A stretch of DNA of 56,231 bases from Oligoflexia bacterium (GTDB lineage: Bacteria > Bdellovibrionota > UBA1018 > CAIPTA01 > JAALKR01): contig JAALKR010000011.1 in assembly GCA_011087955.1 (NCBI GenBank), positions 1-56,231 of the forward strand, given 5' to 3'. Position 1 is the stretch's first letter; every line of letters starts with the position of its first letter. A model generated the notes under the pieces. That model was not told where the DNA came from. It worked only from the letters and a program-made list of their open reading frames with translations, and did not search any database. The position numbers were made by a program, and so were the translations under genes. This document shows positions 37,301 to 46,733 of this stretch, piece by piece.

Positions 37301-38827
37301 GTGGAAAATACAATGGAACAGTATCTAATTCGCCTTGGAATTTTCACTGCGATTGGTGTTGCTATAATCGTTGGATTTAGTTTTTATGTGAACGACCAAC
37401 CGTTTTGGTACCGCACCTGTAATGACATAGACATCGCAGTGAATGACGCAACAGGTCTGCGCCGTAAATCTCCAGTGAAAACGCTCGGCCTCGATATCGG
37501 CTACATTAAGCACGTAAGTCTGGCTGGGGAACACGTAGTAGTTTCTGCTTGCATTACAGCTCCTGTTCGTTTGCGCGATGATACCCGCGCATACGTACGA
37601 ACAATTGGTTTTTTGGGTGATCGTTTCTTAGAGCTCAAGCCTGTAAAGATTATAGGCGAAAGCCCGCACGCGAAAAAAGTCCCCGGCGCTCAGAAGCCAA
37701 TCCAAAAGCCAATCCAAAAGCCAATCCAAAAGCCAATCCAGAAGCCAACCCAGAAGCCAACCCAGAAGCCAACCCAGAAGCCAATCCAGAAGCCAGTTCA
37801 GAAGATAATTCAATCTGTAATGAATATACTGACTCCTTCAGCTAATGCAGCCGAAGCGCATGCATCCTCGGTCATTAGCTCTGCAAACGCGAACTCTGCA
37901 TATGCGCAAACACCAAAGACTCTTACTGCGTCGAGGGAAGCAGAGCTCTCGGACACAATGAAAAAAATTGGTAAGCTCGTCGATCAACTTACTCTGCTCG
38001 TTAAGGACTTCCATAAAACAACTGCCAAGGCTGAATTCGAAGAGTTAATTTCTAACATCAATAGTGCATTTAAAAATATGTCTGATCTTTTGGCGCCAGA
38101 GAGTCAGCTCACTCGCGACCTGCGTCAGTCCATGGCGAAATTAAAAGATACTCTCTCTCACGCGGAAGAAGTAATGGACAAGGTCCGCCGTGGAGAAGGC
38201 TCCATTGGAAAACTAGTTAATGACGACGATCTTTATGAACAAGCAAAGGCTGCTCTTCACGGCATCAACCTTCTTTTGGGTAAGGCAGGAAAACTACAGA
38301 TCTATATCGACTTGAACGCCTATCAAGTGCCTGCCTACAACGGTACAAAATCACATTTCCTGTTGCATATTGAACCGAATCCTTCCCGCTACTACTTGAT
38401 CGGTGTCTCAACGGATCCACGAGGTACGCAAGAGCGCACGACTACAGAGACCATTGTGGGTGGAAACTCCACGGTCGTGGAAAAGATCGAAACGAAAGAA
38501 AAAGGTTTAAAGTTCACGGTTGCTTTGGGTAAATATTTTGGCCCACTTGACTTAAAAATTGGTTTAATTGACAACGCTGGAACCCTAGGTATCGGCTTCT
38601 GGTTCAATCCAGAACACCGTATTGGCATTCACTCCGAAATTTATAAAGCATCGAAACTCGACCCAATTCGTTACCGCATCTTTGCTAGAGCCCATGTCTA
38701 CTCTGGTCTTTACCTTAAGGCCGGAATGGATGACGTTAAGGAGTCCAACGGAGAAACCCCTTATTTCTTTGGCGCTGGACTCTTCTTCAACGACCAAGAT
38801 ATCAAATATCTGCTTGCCTTCCGCTAA
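37301..38827 (+). CDS. MCE-domain (MlaD-like) protein with repeat linker and beta-rich C-terminus
   Basis: 508 residues, much longer than a plain MlaD (about 180). An N-terminal membrane helix (about 9-28) anchors an MCE domain (about 35-115: [28 protein letters not shown]). About ten PxQK-type four-residue repeats (131-170) and a Ser/Ala-rich stretch follow, then helices typical of MCE proteins (about 210-320: [27 protein letters not shown]). The last 170 residues are strand-like and could be a small barrel or a sheet at the outer membrane. It is the periplasmic lipid-carrying part of the MlaEF transporter. GTG start with AGGGAG upstream; an ATG four codons in is the alternative. Confidence 0.87.
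   Translation: MENTMEQYLIRLGIFTAIGVAIIVGFSFYVNDQPFWYRTCNDIDIAVNDATGLRRKSPVKTLGLDIGYIKHVSLAGEHVVVSACITAPVRLRDDTRAYVRTIGFLGDRFLELKPVKIIGESPHAKKVPGAQKPIQKPIQKPIQKPIQKPTQKPTQKPTQKPIQKPVQKIIQSVMNILTPSANAAEAHASSVISSANANSAYAQTPKTLTASREAELSDTMKKIGKLVDQLTLLVKDFHKTTAKAEFEELISNINSAFKNMSDLLAPESQLTRDLRQSMAKLKDTLSHAEEVMDKVRRGEGSIGKLVNDDDLYEQAKAALHGINLLLGKAGKLQIYIDLNAYQVPAYNGTKSHFLLHIEPNPSRYYLIGVSTDPRGTQERTTTETIVGGNSTVVEKIETKEKGLKFTVALGKYFGPLDLKIGLIDNAGTLGIGFWFNPEHRIGIHSEIYKASKLDPIRYRIFARAHVYSGLYLKAGMDDVKESNGETPYFFGAGLFFNDQDIKYLLAFR
37691..37810 (+). repeat. Ten 12-bp tandem repeats inside the MCE gene
   Basis: The unit cagaagccaatc (or caaaag / caaccc variants) is repeated ten times in frame, the last copy degenerate, coding for Q-K-P-[ITV] units. 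As 12 is a multiple of 3, gain or loss of units changes linker length without breaking the frame. Sub-blocks of identical units (CAAAAG copies first, then CAACCC copies) suggest recent copying within the array. Confidence 0.9.
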
Positions 38828-38855
38828 TTTGAATTTGTTAGGAATAGGAACCGAA

Positions 38856-39419
38856 ATGATTATTACTATTATTGCAGGAACGAATCGTAAGAATTCTAAC
38901 TCTGGAAAAATTGCTCGCATCATTAAAGAAAAAGTCGAGAACTCTGGCGATGAAGTTAAGCTACTCGATTTAGTCGATATGCCTTCAGAGCTATTTGGAC
39001 CTGAGAGCTATGGCGACACTCCGACTTCTTTTGCTCCATTCCAAGATGCGATTACTCATACAGACGGAATCCTTACCGTCGTTCCGGAATATAATGGTTC
39101 CTATCCCGGCGCCTTAAAATTCTTTATCGATTTATTGAAGTTCCCAGAAAGCTTGCAAGGCAAACCGTCTTGTTTCGTTGGCATTTCTGCCGGTGTGTTT
39201 GGTTCTTTGCGTTCGGTAGAGCAGCTACAGATGGTCTTCCAATATCGAAATGCCATTCAATTCAATCAATACGTGATTCTCCCGAAGGTGAATGAAAAGC
39301 TAGCGGCGGACGGACTATCTTTTTTGGATGACGCATCTGACACACGAATCGATAATTTGATTCGCAGCTTTCAATCCTTCTGTTGTTATAGCGCCAAGGC
39401 CGAAATCATTTACCAATAG
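38856..39419 (+). CDS. NADPH-dependent FMN reductase family protein
   Basis: 187 residues of flavodoxin-like fold. The FMN phosphate loop is IIAGTNRKNSNSGKIA near the N-terminus, and PEYNGSYPGALKFFID is the conserved flavin/dimer motif. It reduces quinones, flavins or chromate-like compounds with NADPH. I chose the ATG at 38856, preceded by AGGA, which puts the first strand at the N-terminus; reading further upstream would overlap the MCE gene out of frame. It follows the mla set by 28 bases. Confidence 0.88.
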   Translation: MIITIIAGTNRKNSNSGKIARIIKEKVENSGDEVKLLDLVDMPSELFGPESYGDTPTSFAPFQDAITHTDGILTVVPEYNGSYPGALKFFIDLLKFPESLQGKPSCFVGISAGVFGSLRSVEQLQMVFQYRNAIQFNQYVILPKVNEKLAADGLSFLDDASDTRIDNLIRSFQSFCCYSAKAEIIYQ

Positions 39420-39473
39420 GACGCGTCTACTTCTTGCTATTTCCTTCAGCTATGTTAGTGGTTCGCCTGTAGA

Positions 39474-39695
39474 TTGAAGTTCTGGAAAGAATTGAGGGTC
39501 TCTGAAGTTATCATTGAGTACGGCAAACACAGTGGAACAAACCTGCTTAAGCACTGGGTGGGCACAGTTCATCTGAAAAAAGTTGCTCCAGGAGTTATAG
39601 CATTTGCGGTACGCAACGAATTCGACAGCTCACGCCTCAAGCGTAGAGAAGTTGAGTCAGCCGCACGTCAACTTTTTGACAAGCTAAAGGACTAA
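39474..39695 (+). CDS. Small protein of unknown function
   Basis: 73 residues from a TTG start; a better start is not seen. The pattern of strands then a helix (IAFAVRNEFDSSRLKRREVESAARQLFDKL) looks like a small folded protein. It is soluble and basic. No family recognised. It ends 14 bases before the convergent membrane protein gene, over a short palindrome (39708-39722). Confidence 0.45.
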   Translation: MKFWKELRVSEVIIEYGKHSGTNLLKHWVGTVHLKKVAPGVIAFAVRNEFDSSRLKRREVESAARQLFDKLKD

Positions 39696-39709
39696 AAGAA
39701 AGACTGAGT

Positions 39710-41122
39710 CTAAGACTTAGACAACTTACGTCGACGATAGACCCAAAATGCAGCTAATCCATAAAGCGCCAGGCATAGAGTGAAGCGCCCCCAGTTGGAG
39801 AGCTTCTCTTGCTCTGCAATTTGCACCCAATGATATTGCCAAAGCGGAGCCCTTGGTGCCATTGGATTGACCGCAAAAACCATGGCTCGGAAAAATAGTG
39901 CTGACCCTAACGCCAGCCAAGTCGTCCATTGCAACCAATTCGGAAATTTATCAAGCAAGAAGGCGATCGAAAATGCGCAAGGAATGAATATACTGGAAAG
40001 GTATCTTGGTCCGGCTGTGTTTCCAGCAAACCAACCACCATAGGCAGAGTTCAATAACAATAATAGGAGAAAGCCAAAGAGCGCGATTGATAGAATTTGC
40101 ACTTGATCGGTCGAAAGCCGGTTGCACAGCCACAAATAAATCCCAACTGGAAACCCTACAAGTACCCAGGCCTGTGTAAATAAAACGCCTCGCTCCGCTC
40201 CAAATAAGAGCTTCCAAACAATGGATGGAGTCGGAAAGGAACGAAATATACCCAGATAATTTCCCTGTTCCTTTACGTCCACATATATTGGATTCTGATA
40301 TTTATTAGCGACTGTAAAAATACCGCCGAAGGCGACGTAGTGGTACCAACACCAAAGAATAGCCGGGACCAATGCGCCCAATAATATCTGTCCGAATACT
40401 TTGAATGTTTGCCCAGATCCTTTGAAGCTAATAAAGCTAAAGCCCTCCCGCCAAAAGAACACGACAAAAAAAAGAGGAAAAAGCACGGCGACCACATAGT
40501 CGCAGAGCAACCCACAACCCAGGGCAAAACCGAATATTACCCAATGCCTTTGTAGCAATGCGAAAAATGCGGCGAATACAAAGCAGGCCGTAAACCCATG
40601 GCCCGACCAATTATTCATGAAAATTGAAGAGGTATTTCCCCAAAGCGCAGCAAGCGCAAAAAAATGTATGGCTAGTGCTGATGCTCCATGGGTGAGCAAC
40701 CAAAGTGAGGCAACCCAAACAAGAAAGCAGAGCGGCAACACCTGTAAAAAGAAGGACAAGCTGGAGCGCAACTCGCGACCAGGCCAAGACCTTCGTCCAT
40801 GTACATCAACTTTTCCACCTTCGGTCCACTTTAAGATTTTATCGACGGACCAGAACAGTGGAAAAGGCAACAATACCGGGCCAGGAGCGCGGTTATTATA
40901 GTAGCGACCGTCAGGAGTCTTCGCCCATTCGTCGGTCCAATCCAGATAACGGCCGATTTGAAAGGTTTGGTGCTCTGACATCGCCCGCATCGTCAACATT
41001 CGCGGTAACTCCAATTGGCCACCGTTCTGTGGAACAGCCAAACAACCTATGACAAATGTCAGTAGCCAGGGAAATACCATTGCTCGATAAGCAAGTAAAA
41101 AAATCTCTCTTAGTCGATTCAA
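39710..41122 (-). CDS. Polytopic membrane protein, possible GT-C type glycosyltransferase
   Basis: Up to 470 residues with ten or more hydrophobic helices. The first periplasmic loop has an acidic/aromatic patch followed by YYNNRAPGPVL, which resembles the loop of GT-C (family 39-like) lipid-linked sugar transferases. The placing of charged residues elsewhere does not decide it. TTG start with AAGGG upstream; ATG at 41080 would give 456 residues. It is divergent from the CDP-sugar cluster, so a role in surface glycan assembly is plausible. Confidence 0.6.
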   Translation of the reverse strand: MNRLREIFLLAYRAMVFPWLLTFVIGCLAVPQNGGQLELPRMLTMRAMSEHQTFQIGRYLDWTDEWAKTPDGRYYNNRAPGPVLLPFPLFWSVDKILKWTEGGKVDVHGRRSWPGRELRSSLSFFLQVLPLCFLVWVASLWLLTHGASALAIHFFALAALWGNTSSIFMNNWSGHGFTACFVFAAFFALLQRHWVIFGFALGCGLLCDYVVAVLFPLFFVVFFWREGFSFISFKGSGQTFKVFGQILLGALVPAILWCWYHYVAFGGIFTVANKYQNPIYVDVKEQGNYLGIFRSFPTPSIVWKLLFGAERGVLFTQAWVLVGFPVGIYLWLCNRLSTDQVQILSIALFGFLLLLLLNSAYGGWFAGNTAGPRYLSSIFIPCAFSIAFLLDKFPNWLQWTTWLALGSALFFRAMVFAVNPMAPRAPLWQYHWVQIAEQEKLSNWGRFTLCLALYGLAAFWVYRRRKLSKS

Positions 41123-41256
41123 CGCTCGCCCTTTGTAATGAACTCGTCTTATAAAAATAGCATGGCTTGACTAATTTACAGCACTCCAATACACCTAAAT
41201 AAGCCAATAAATTCTTCAAGCCTCGTCGATAATTCGGGGCACAAAAAGAGGTTGTA

Positions 41257-42033
41257 ATGCCAAAGGCAATTCTACTCGCTGGCGGACTAGGCACACGACT
41301 TGCGGAAGAAACTTCCGTGAAGCCCAAACCAATGATTGAAATTGGTGGCAAACCTATTCTTTGGCATATCATGAATATTTATGCTTCCCACGGATTCAAA
41401 GAATTTATTGTAGCACTCGGCTATAGAGGCGAAGTCATTAAGGCTTATTTTGAAAACTTCTACCGCTTAAATCACAACCTCTCTATAGACCTTGCTACCG
41501 GCAAAACTACCGTTCACGAAGGTGAGCATAAAGTAGACTGGGCCGTGGACCTTGTAGATACAGGTGAGCTAACGCAAACCGGTGGACGTCTCGGGCGCTT
41601 GCGCGATTGGGTGAATAATGAAACTTTTTTTATGACTTATGGGGATGGCGTTTCCGACATTAATATTAAAAAAGCGTACAAGTTTCATAAGAGCCACGGA
41701 AAACTAGCAACGATTGCAGCGGTGCGACCGTCAGCTCGCTTTGGTGAGCTGGGAATTGAAGACGGGCAAGTAAAAGAATTTAAAGAAAAGCCACAAACGG
41801 AGCAGGGCTGGATTAACGGCGGTTTCTTTGTACTCGAACCAAAAATTTTTGACCTTATTACTGATGATGATTGCATTTGGGAGCGTGAGCCTCTTGAGCA
41901 GCTTGTTAAGGACGGACAGTTAATGTCTTACCAACATAACGGCTTCTGGCAGTGCATGGACACACTCCGAGAAAAGCGCATGCTCGAAGATCTATGGAGC
42001 TCTGGGAAAGCTCCTTGGAAGCTTTGGGATTAA
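41257..42033 (+). CDS. rfbF: Glucose-1-phosphate cytidylyltransferase
   Basis: 258 residues. The nucleotidyltransferase signature is AILLAGGLGTRLAEETSVKPKPM; GKPILWHIM and the MTYGDGVSD metal site fit RfbF. It makes CDP-glucose from CTP and glucose-1-phosphate, starting the CDP-deoxyhexose route. An AGAGG ribosome site precedes the ATG. First gene of rfbF-rfbG-epimerase-rfbH-glycosyltransferase. Confidence 0.95.
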   Translation: MPKAILLAGGLGTRLAEETSVKPKPMIEIGGKPILWHIMNIYASHGFKEFIVALGYRGEVIKAYFENFYRLNHNLSIDLATGKTTVHEGEHKVDWAVDLVDTGELTQTGGRLGRLRDWVNNETFFMTYGDGVSDINIKKAYKFHKSHGKLATIAAVRPSARFGELGIEDGQVKEFKEKPQTEQGWINGGFFVLEPKIFDLITDDDCIWEREPLEQLVKDGQLMSYQHNGFWQCMDTLREKRMLEDLWSSGKAPWKLWD

Positions 42034-42061
42034 CAGCAGTCGATAATAATCGAAGGATTAT

Positions 42062-43054
42062 ATGAATTTTTGGAAAGATAAAAGAGTTTTTATTACTGGA
42101 GCTACCGGCCTCGTCGGCTCGAGCCTAGTAAAGAAATTGATCCATCAAAAGGCTTTTGTTGTCGCGCTAGTGAGTGATGTAAATCCAAACTCAGAGATGT
42201 ATCGCAATGGCACTGCTAATAAGATCACTGTAGTAAACGGTCGCTTGGAAGACTACGTTTGCCTAGAGCGCGCTATCTCTGAGTATGAAATCGACACTGT
42301 TTTTCATTTGGGCGCGCAAGCAATCGTTACAGTTGCGTATCGCAGCCCGCTTTTGACTTTTGAATCCAATATTCGCGGCACTTATAATTTATTGGAGGCT
42401 TGCCGCGTCCACCAGCCATTCGTAAAGCGCATTGTAGTTGCTTCTTCAGATAAGGCTTACGGTGATGTAGACGCATTGCCGTACACAGAAAAAATGCCTC
42501 CAATGGGTCGCTTCCCATATGATGTTTCAAAATCCTGCACAGATTTATTGAGTCGCTCCTATTACGAAACATATGAGTTGCCTACAGTCGTCGCTCGTTG
42601 CGGAAATATTTACGGTGAAGGTGATATTAACTGGAGCCGTATTATTCCGGGTACAATTCGTAGCCTTTGCAATAATGAACAACCGATTATTCGCTCCGAT
42701 GGGAAATTTACGCGCGATTATATCTACGTAAAAGACGTCATAAGCTCCTACATGATGCTTGCCGAACAATTAGAAAACCCGAAGGTAGTGGGAAAGGCAT
42801 TTAATTTTGGGCCAAACAACCCGTACTCCGTAATTGAAGTGGTCGATGGAATTCGCAAAGCAATGAATAAGATGGATATCGGACCAAAAATTCTAGACTC
42901 TGCACAAGCAGAAATTCGCGACCAGCACTTGGATTCAAAAATGGCTACAGAGACTCTAGGTTGGAAACCAAAATATTCTTTGGATGACGGCATTAAATCA
43001 ACGATCCCTTGGTATGAAAAATTTTTGAAAAATTTGAAAGAGACGAAAGTATGA
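42062..43054 (+). CDS. rfbG: CDP-glucose 4,6-dehydratase-like SDR enzyme
   Basis: 330 residues of extended short-chain dehydrogenase type. NAD loop GATGLVGSSLV, a VVASSDKAYGD strand, and the YxxxK pair in FPYDVSKSCTD. The substrate segment RCGNIYGEGDINWSRIIPG matches CDP-glucose dehydratases. It makes CDP-4-keto-6-deoxyglucose from the rfbF product. Its stop overlaps the next gene by 4 bases. Confidence 0.88.
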   Translation: MNFWKDKRVFITGATGLVGSSLVKKLIHQKAFVVALVSDVNPNSEMYRNGTANKITVVNGRLEDYVCLERAISEYEIDTVFHLGAQAIVTVAYRSPLLTFESNIRGTYNLLEACRVHQPFVKRIVVASSDKAYGDVDALPYTEKMPPMGRFPYDVSKSCTDLLSRSYYETYELPTVVARCGNIYGEGDINWSRIIPGTIRSLCNNEQPIIRSDGKFTRDYIYVKDVISSYMMLAEQLENPKVVGKAFNFGPNNPYSVIEVVDGIRKAMNKMDIGPKILDSAQAEIRDQHLDSKMATETLGWKPKYSLDDGIKSTIPWYEKFLKNLKETKV

Positions 43055-43518
43055 TTGATAGTGTAGCAATTCGTCCGCTCAAGGTCATCAAGGATGACCG
43101 CGGACAAATCATGCACATGCTCCGCAATGACGTGGATCATTTCTCCAAATTTGGTGAAATATATTTTTCCCAGGTTTTCCCCGGCCGTATTAAAGCTTGG
43201 CATATCCATAAAGAGATGACCCTCAATTACGCAGTGCCCGTTGGTCGCATTACTATGGTTCTCTATGATAGTCGTAATGACTCCCCTACTAAAGGAGAGT
43301 TAATGGAGATTGATCTTGGAGATGAAAACTATTCCTTAGTGACCGTACCACCGGGAGTCTGGAATGGGTTTGTGTGCAAAGGTAACATGCCCGCACTCAT
43401 TGCCAATTGCGCAGATTTGCCTCACGACCCTGAAGAAATTTCTCGAATGGACGCTTTCGATAAATCCATCCCGTATAAATGGAAGACAGACTATATCAGC
43501 GCAACCTCCCACGGTTAG
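43051..43518 (+). CDS. dTDP-4-dehydrorhamnose 3,5-epimerase-like protein
   Basis: 155 residues of RmlC-like cupin type, with FSQVFPGRIKAWHIHKEMTLNYAVPVG containing the catalytic-type His, and a VTVPPGVWNGFVCKG strand. In this context it likely epimerises the CDP-keto-deoxyhexose, for example at C5 as in the ascarylose route, not a dTDP sugar. That reading comes from its place between rfbG and rfbH. Confidence 0.8.
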   Translation: MIDSVAIRPLKVIKDDRGQIMHMLRNDVDHFSKFGEIYFSQVFPGRIKAWHIHKEMTLNYAVPVGRITMVLYDSRNDSPTKGELMEIDLGDENYSLVTVPPGVWNGFVCKGNMPALIANCADLPHDPEEISRMDAFDKSIPYKWKTDYISATSHG

Positions 43519-43527
43519 GAATATTCT

Positions 43528-44856
43528 ATGAGCGCAAGCGAAAATGCCAACGCCAATACGATACGCAATGAAATTAAAGCCCTTGCTGAAAAATATTTTG
43601 CAGCGAAGTGGCCAGAAAAAGAATTTGAGCCTGGCAAAACGCATGTCCAGGTCAGTGGAAAGGTCTTTGACGAAAAAGATCTCTGCTCCTTAATCGACTC
43701 ATCTTTAGATTTTTGGCTGACTGCTGGACGATTTGCCAATAAATTTGAAAGGCGATTTGCAAAATATATGGACCGCAAGCATTGCCTGCTAGCAAATTCT
43801 GGCTCTTCTGCAAATTTACTAGCCATATCTGCATTAACGTCGGAAAGCCTAGGTGATCGACAATTAAAGCCCGGTGATGAAGTAATCACCGCAGCGGCTG
43901 GATTCCCAACAACAGTGAACCCTCTATATCAAAACCAATTACAACCTGTGTTCGTAGACATGGACATTCCAACGTATAACGTGAATGTCGAGCAACTCAA
44001 AAAGGCTGTCTCCCCTAAAACGAAGGCGATTATTCTTGCTCACACCTTGGGAAACCCATTTAACCTCGACGAGGTTACACAAGTCGCCAAGAAAAATAAT
44101 CTTTGGTTGATTGAAGACTGCTGTGATGCCGTCGGCTCCATCTATGATGAAAAGCTAGCCGGTTCCTTTGGGGATATTGCAACGGTTTCTTTCTACCCTG
44201 CCCACCATATAACAATGGGCGAAGGTGGGGCTGTTCTATGCAATGACGATAAGCTCAAAGTCCTATTGGAAAGCTTTCGAGACTGGGGGCGCGACTGTTG
44301 GTGCGCTCCGGGAGTATCCAACACCTGCCAGAAACGCTATGAGTGGCAACTGGGTGATCTACCTTGTGGCTATGACCACAAATATACCTACGGACATATC
44401 GGCTATAATTTGAAAGCTACGGACATGCAGGCTGCAGTCGGCGTTTCGCAGCTAGAAAAGTTACCTGCGCTTGTAAAAAAGCGGAAAGAAAATTTCAAAT
44501 TCCTTAGGTCTTGCTTGCAAGACTTTAAGAACGACTTAATTTTGCCAGAGGCAACGGAAAAAGCAGATCCATCCTGGTTTGGCTTCCCAATCACAATGAA
44601 AGAGTTTTCTAAGGTAACTCGCAACGATATGGTGCAGTCCTTGGAGCGACAAAAAATTGCTACACGCCTCTTGTTTGCAGGCAATTTGGTACGGCAGCCT
44701 GCTTATAATAAAATGAATCATAAAATTATCGGCGATTTAACAAATGCAGATAGAATTATGAACCACACATTCTGGGTGGGGGTTTTCCCTGGCCTAGGCG
44801 AGGCTGAGCTCACATATATTGCAGAAAATATAGGGAAGATTTTGAATGGAAATTGA
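43528..44856 (+). CDS. rfbH: CDP-6-deoxy-4-hexulose 3-dehydrase (E1, RfbH)
   Basis: 442 residues of DegT/aminotransferase fold. The PLP-Lys position is His226 ([11 protein letters not shown]), as in E1, which uses PMP and a radical C3 deoxygenation. The [2Fe-2S] cluster spacing of E1, CX57CX1CX7C, is met exactly by Cys199, Cys257, Cys259 and Cys267. It removes the C3 hydroxyl of CDP-4-keto-6-deoxyglucose. Its reductase partner E3 (RfbI/AscD type) is not in the window and must be elsewhere. The product would be a 3,6-dideoxyhexose for surface polysaccharide. Confidence 0.94.
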   Translation: MSASENANANTIRNEIKALAEKYFAAKWPEKEFEPGKTHVQVSGKVFDEKDLCSLIDSSLDFWLTAGRFANKFERRFAKYMDRKHCLLANSGSSANLLAISALTSESLGDRQLKPGDEVITAAAGFPTTVNPLYQNQLQPVFVDMDIPTYNVNVEQLKKAVSPKTKAIILAHTLGNPFNLDEVTQVAKKNNLWLIEDCCDAVGSIYDEKLAGSFGDIATVSFYPAHHITMGEGGAVLCNDDKLKVLLESFRDWGRDCWCAPGVSNTCQKRYEWQLGDLPCGYDHKYTYGHIGYNLKATDMQAAVGVSQLEKLPALVKKRKENFKFLRSCLQDFKNDLILPEATEKADPSWFGFPITMKEFSKVTRNDMVQSLERQKIATRLLFAGNLVRQPAYNKMNHKIIGDLTNADRIMNHTFWVGVFPGLGEAELTYIAENIGKILNGN

Positions 44857-45670
44857 TCCGCATGACGCCGAAAAAACAGCTAATCATAAGCGCCTAGCAA
44901 TTTTTATTCCTGCGTTTAATGCAGCAAAAACGATCTCTACTGTTTTGGATCGGATTCCGAATAACCTGTGCGAAAGTGTCGTAGAAATTTTTGTGATCGA
45001 CAATGATTCCACAGACGACACCTCGATAGTGGCGGTCAACTACAAAAAAACTCGCGGCATCCACAACCTGGAGGTCATTAAAAACCCAAAGAACATGGGT
45101 TATGGTGGCAGTCAAAAAATTGCTTACCTACGCTGTATTGATAAAGGCTACGACGCGGTCGCCATGCTTCATGGAGATGCTCAGTACGCCCCAGAGCTGT
45201 TGAGTACGCTTATTCGCCCAGTTATGGATGGTGAGGCGGATATGGTTTTTGGTTCGCGCATGGATGGGAATCCACTTAAGGGTGGAATGCCGATTATTCG
45301 CTATCTAGGAAATAGGGTTTTAACGACGCTACAAAATATCTTCCTCAGCACTAACCTTAGTGAGTTTCACTCCGGCTATCGAATTTTTTCGGTCGACGCA
45401 TTGAAGAAAATACCGTTTGAGAGATTTTCTTCTGACTACCACTTTGATACAGAAATTATTATTTTGTTTGTTGACCAGAAGCTCAAGATCAAAGAAATGC
45501 CGATCCCTACTCATTACGGGGATGAAGAGAACTATGTGAATATATGGGACTATGGAATGAAGGTTTTGATTTCCACATTCTCTTATTTCCTACATCGCAA
45601 AGGAATCCGCCACTCTCGCAATTGGTCTAAAATCATGGATGGCACTTCGCAGCTATCAACTAAAAAATAA
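44846..45670 (+). CDS. Family 2 glycosyltransferase (DPM1-like)
   Basis: 274 residues. GT-A start [20 protein letters not shown], nucleotide-binding IDNDSTDDT and [12 protein letters not shown] with the DxD-like HGDAQ motif. No membrane helices in the C-terminal region, so it is soluble or peripheral. It overlaps rfbH by 11 bases and may transfer the CDP-derived deoxyhexose or make a lipid-linked sugar. Confidence 0.86.
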   Translation: MEIDPHDAEKTANHKRLAIFIPAFNAAKTISTVLDRIPNNLCESVVEIFVIDNDSTDDTSIVAVNYKKTRGIHNLEVIKNPKNMGYGGSQKIAYLRCIDKGYDAVAMLHGDAQYAPELLSTLIRPVMDGEADMVFGSRMDGNPLKGGMPIIRYLGNRVLTTLQNIFLSTNLSEFHSGYRIFSVDALKKIPFERFSSDYHFDTEIIILFVDQKLKIKEMPIPTHYGDEENYVNIWDYGMKVLISTFSYFLHRKGIRHSRNWSKIMDGTSQLSTKK

Positions 45671-45701
45671 TCCGAAGCAGTAGCGGCCGCCAAAGTCGCA
45701 G

Positions 45702-46733
45702 TTATAAAAACTCTGCCTTATCCTTCACAAGTTTTGTGTAGGTTTTTTCATCAATTTTATAAACCCATGTTCCACGCATTAGGTTAAATCTTTGCGCTCT
45801 ATCTTGAGCTTTGGCCATGGCCTCAATCTTCTCTAAGTCTTCTTTGCTGTCATCTCGTTTAACCACTACTCGACGTGGCATTGAGTCTGCCAGAGCACTA
45901 ACTTTTAAAAAATGCTTGTCTTTCCTTTTTGCCAGGGAAAGTTGATAGCGAATCTGATTTTCTAAATTAACTTTGATTTCATCAGAAAAGTTCAGCCCTG
46001 CCACTTCCGGGTCGGCTGATGAAAAATAGTCTTGAAATCGAATTACACGGAAAGAATGGAAGTATTGTTTCACTTTCTCTTCTTTATATTTCTTTACTTT
46101 AGGGGTAGCTATGATATATTTTTCGCCCTCTTTTTCAAATTCAATATCTGACCTACCCTTAACCGTGATTTTCTCTATTTTCTTTTCATTGACCTTAAGC
46201 AGAACTGTATCAATAAAATCCTTATAAGATGAATTCAACAATAACGAATCGCCAGAAAGGTACACGGCCTTTCCGTCTTCCTTGTACAAATAGTTCCCAC
46301 GCCCCCCCTTACTTGCATTGCCAACTGTAAAAGCCACCGTTCGTTTGTCTTCACCATCAAACACCTCGACAAAAAATTTTCTGCTTGATTTGTTAAGTCC
46401 AAACTTTTCCTTTGCTACCTCACTGGGCCCTCCTGAAACTTTTTCTTTCACTTGAATGCTGGCAATTTTATAAATTAAATTATTCACTTTTTCCGTCGCA
46501 GCCGGATATGACTTGTGGTTTTCAAGTACAAAATGTTCGGAATCACGCACCAAAACAATGTTCTTGTCGCCACTAAAAGACAGGGAGATTTTATGGATTT
46601 TTTCAGCATCCATCCCTTTTATAAAATCACTCCCAGCCACAAGATCCGTGCCTCTTCTGTTTTCAAACACAAAAACAGTGAGCGCGATAATAAACAAGAC
46701 ACCAGTGCTGATGCTAAGTGTTTTTATATTCAT
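45702..46733 (-). CDS. DUF4340-type protein linked to Gld-like ABC transporter
   Basis: 343 residues. One N-terminal membrane helix (about 6-23), the rest probably periplasmic with repeated beta units (IHKISLSFSGDKNIVLVRDSEHFVLEN; KIEKITVKGRSDIEFEKEG), as in DUF4340 proteins. These follow GldG-like genes in many bacteria. The exact function is unknown. Overlaps the GldG-like gene by 4 bases and is the last gene of the ABC operon. Confidence 0.82.
   Translation of the reverse strand: MNIKTLSISTGVLFIIALTVFVFENRRGTDLVAGSDFIKGMDAEKIHKISLSFSGDKNIVLVRDSEHFVLENHKSYPAATEKVNNLIYKIASIQVKEKVSGGPSEVAKEKFGLNKSSRKFFVEVFDGEDKRTVAFTVGNASKGGRGNYLYKEDGKAVYLSGDSLLLNSSYKDFIDTVLLKVNEKKIEKITVKGRSDIEFEKEGEKYIIATPKVKKYKEEKVKQYFHSFRVIRFQDYFSSADPEVAGLNFSDEIKVNLENQIRYQLSLAKRKDKHFLKVSALADSMPRRVVVKRDDSKEDLEKIEAMAKAQDRAQRFNLMRGTWVYKIDEKTYTKLVKDKAEFL

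Noticed and set aside
37628-37813. Minus-strand frame rich in Leu-Leu-Asp-Trp repeats
   Set aside because: It is the antisense reading of the PxQK repeats in the MCE gene. The pattern follows from the DNA repeat, and there is no start signal or context for a gene.
39708-39722. Palindrome GTCTAAGACTTAGAC between convergent genes as a terminator
   Set aside because: The loop is too short for the full stem, there is no T run, and it overlaps a stop codon. It may be chance.
45671-45701. GC palindrome (agcggccgcc) between the glycosyltransferase and DUF4340 genes as a terminator
   Set aside because: It has no proper loop and no T run on either strand.
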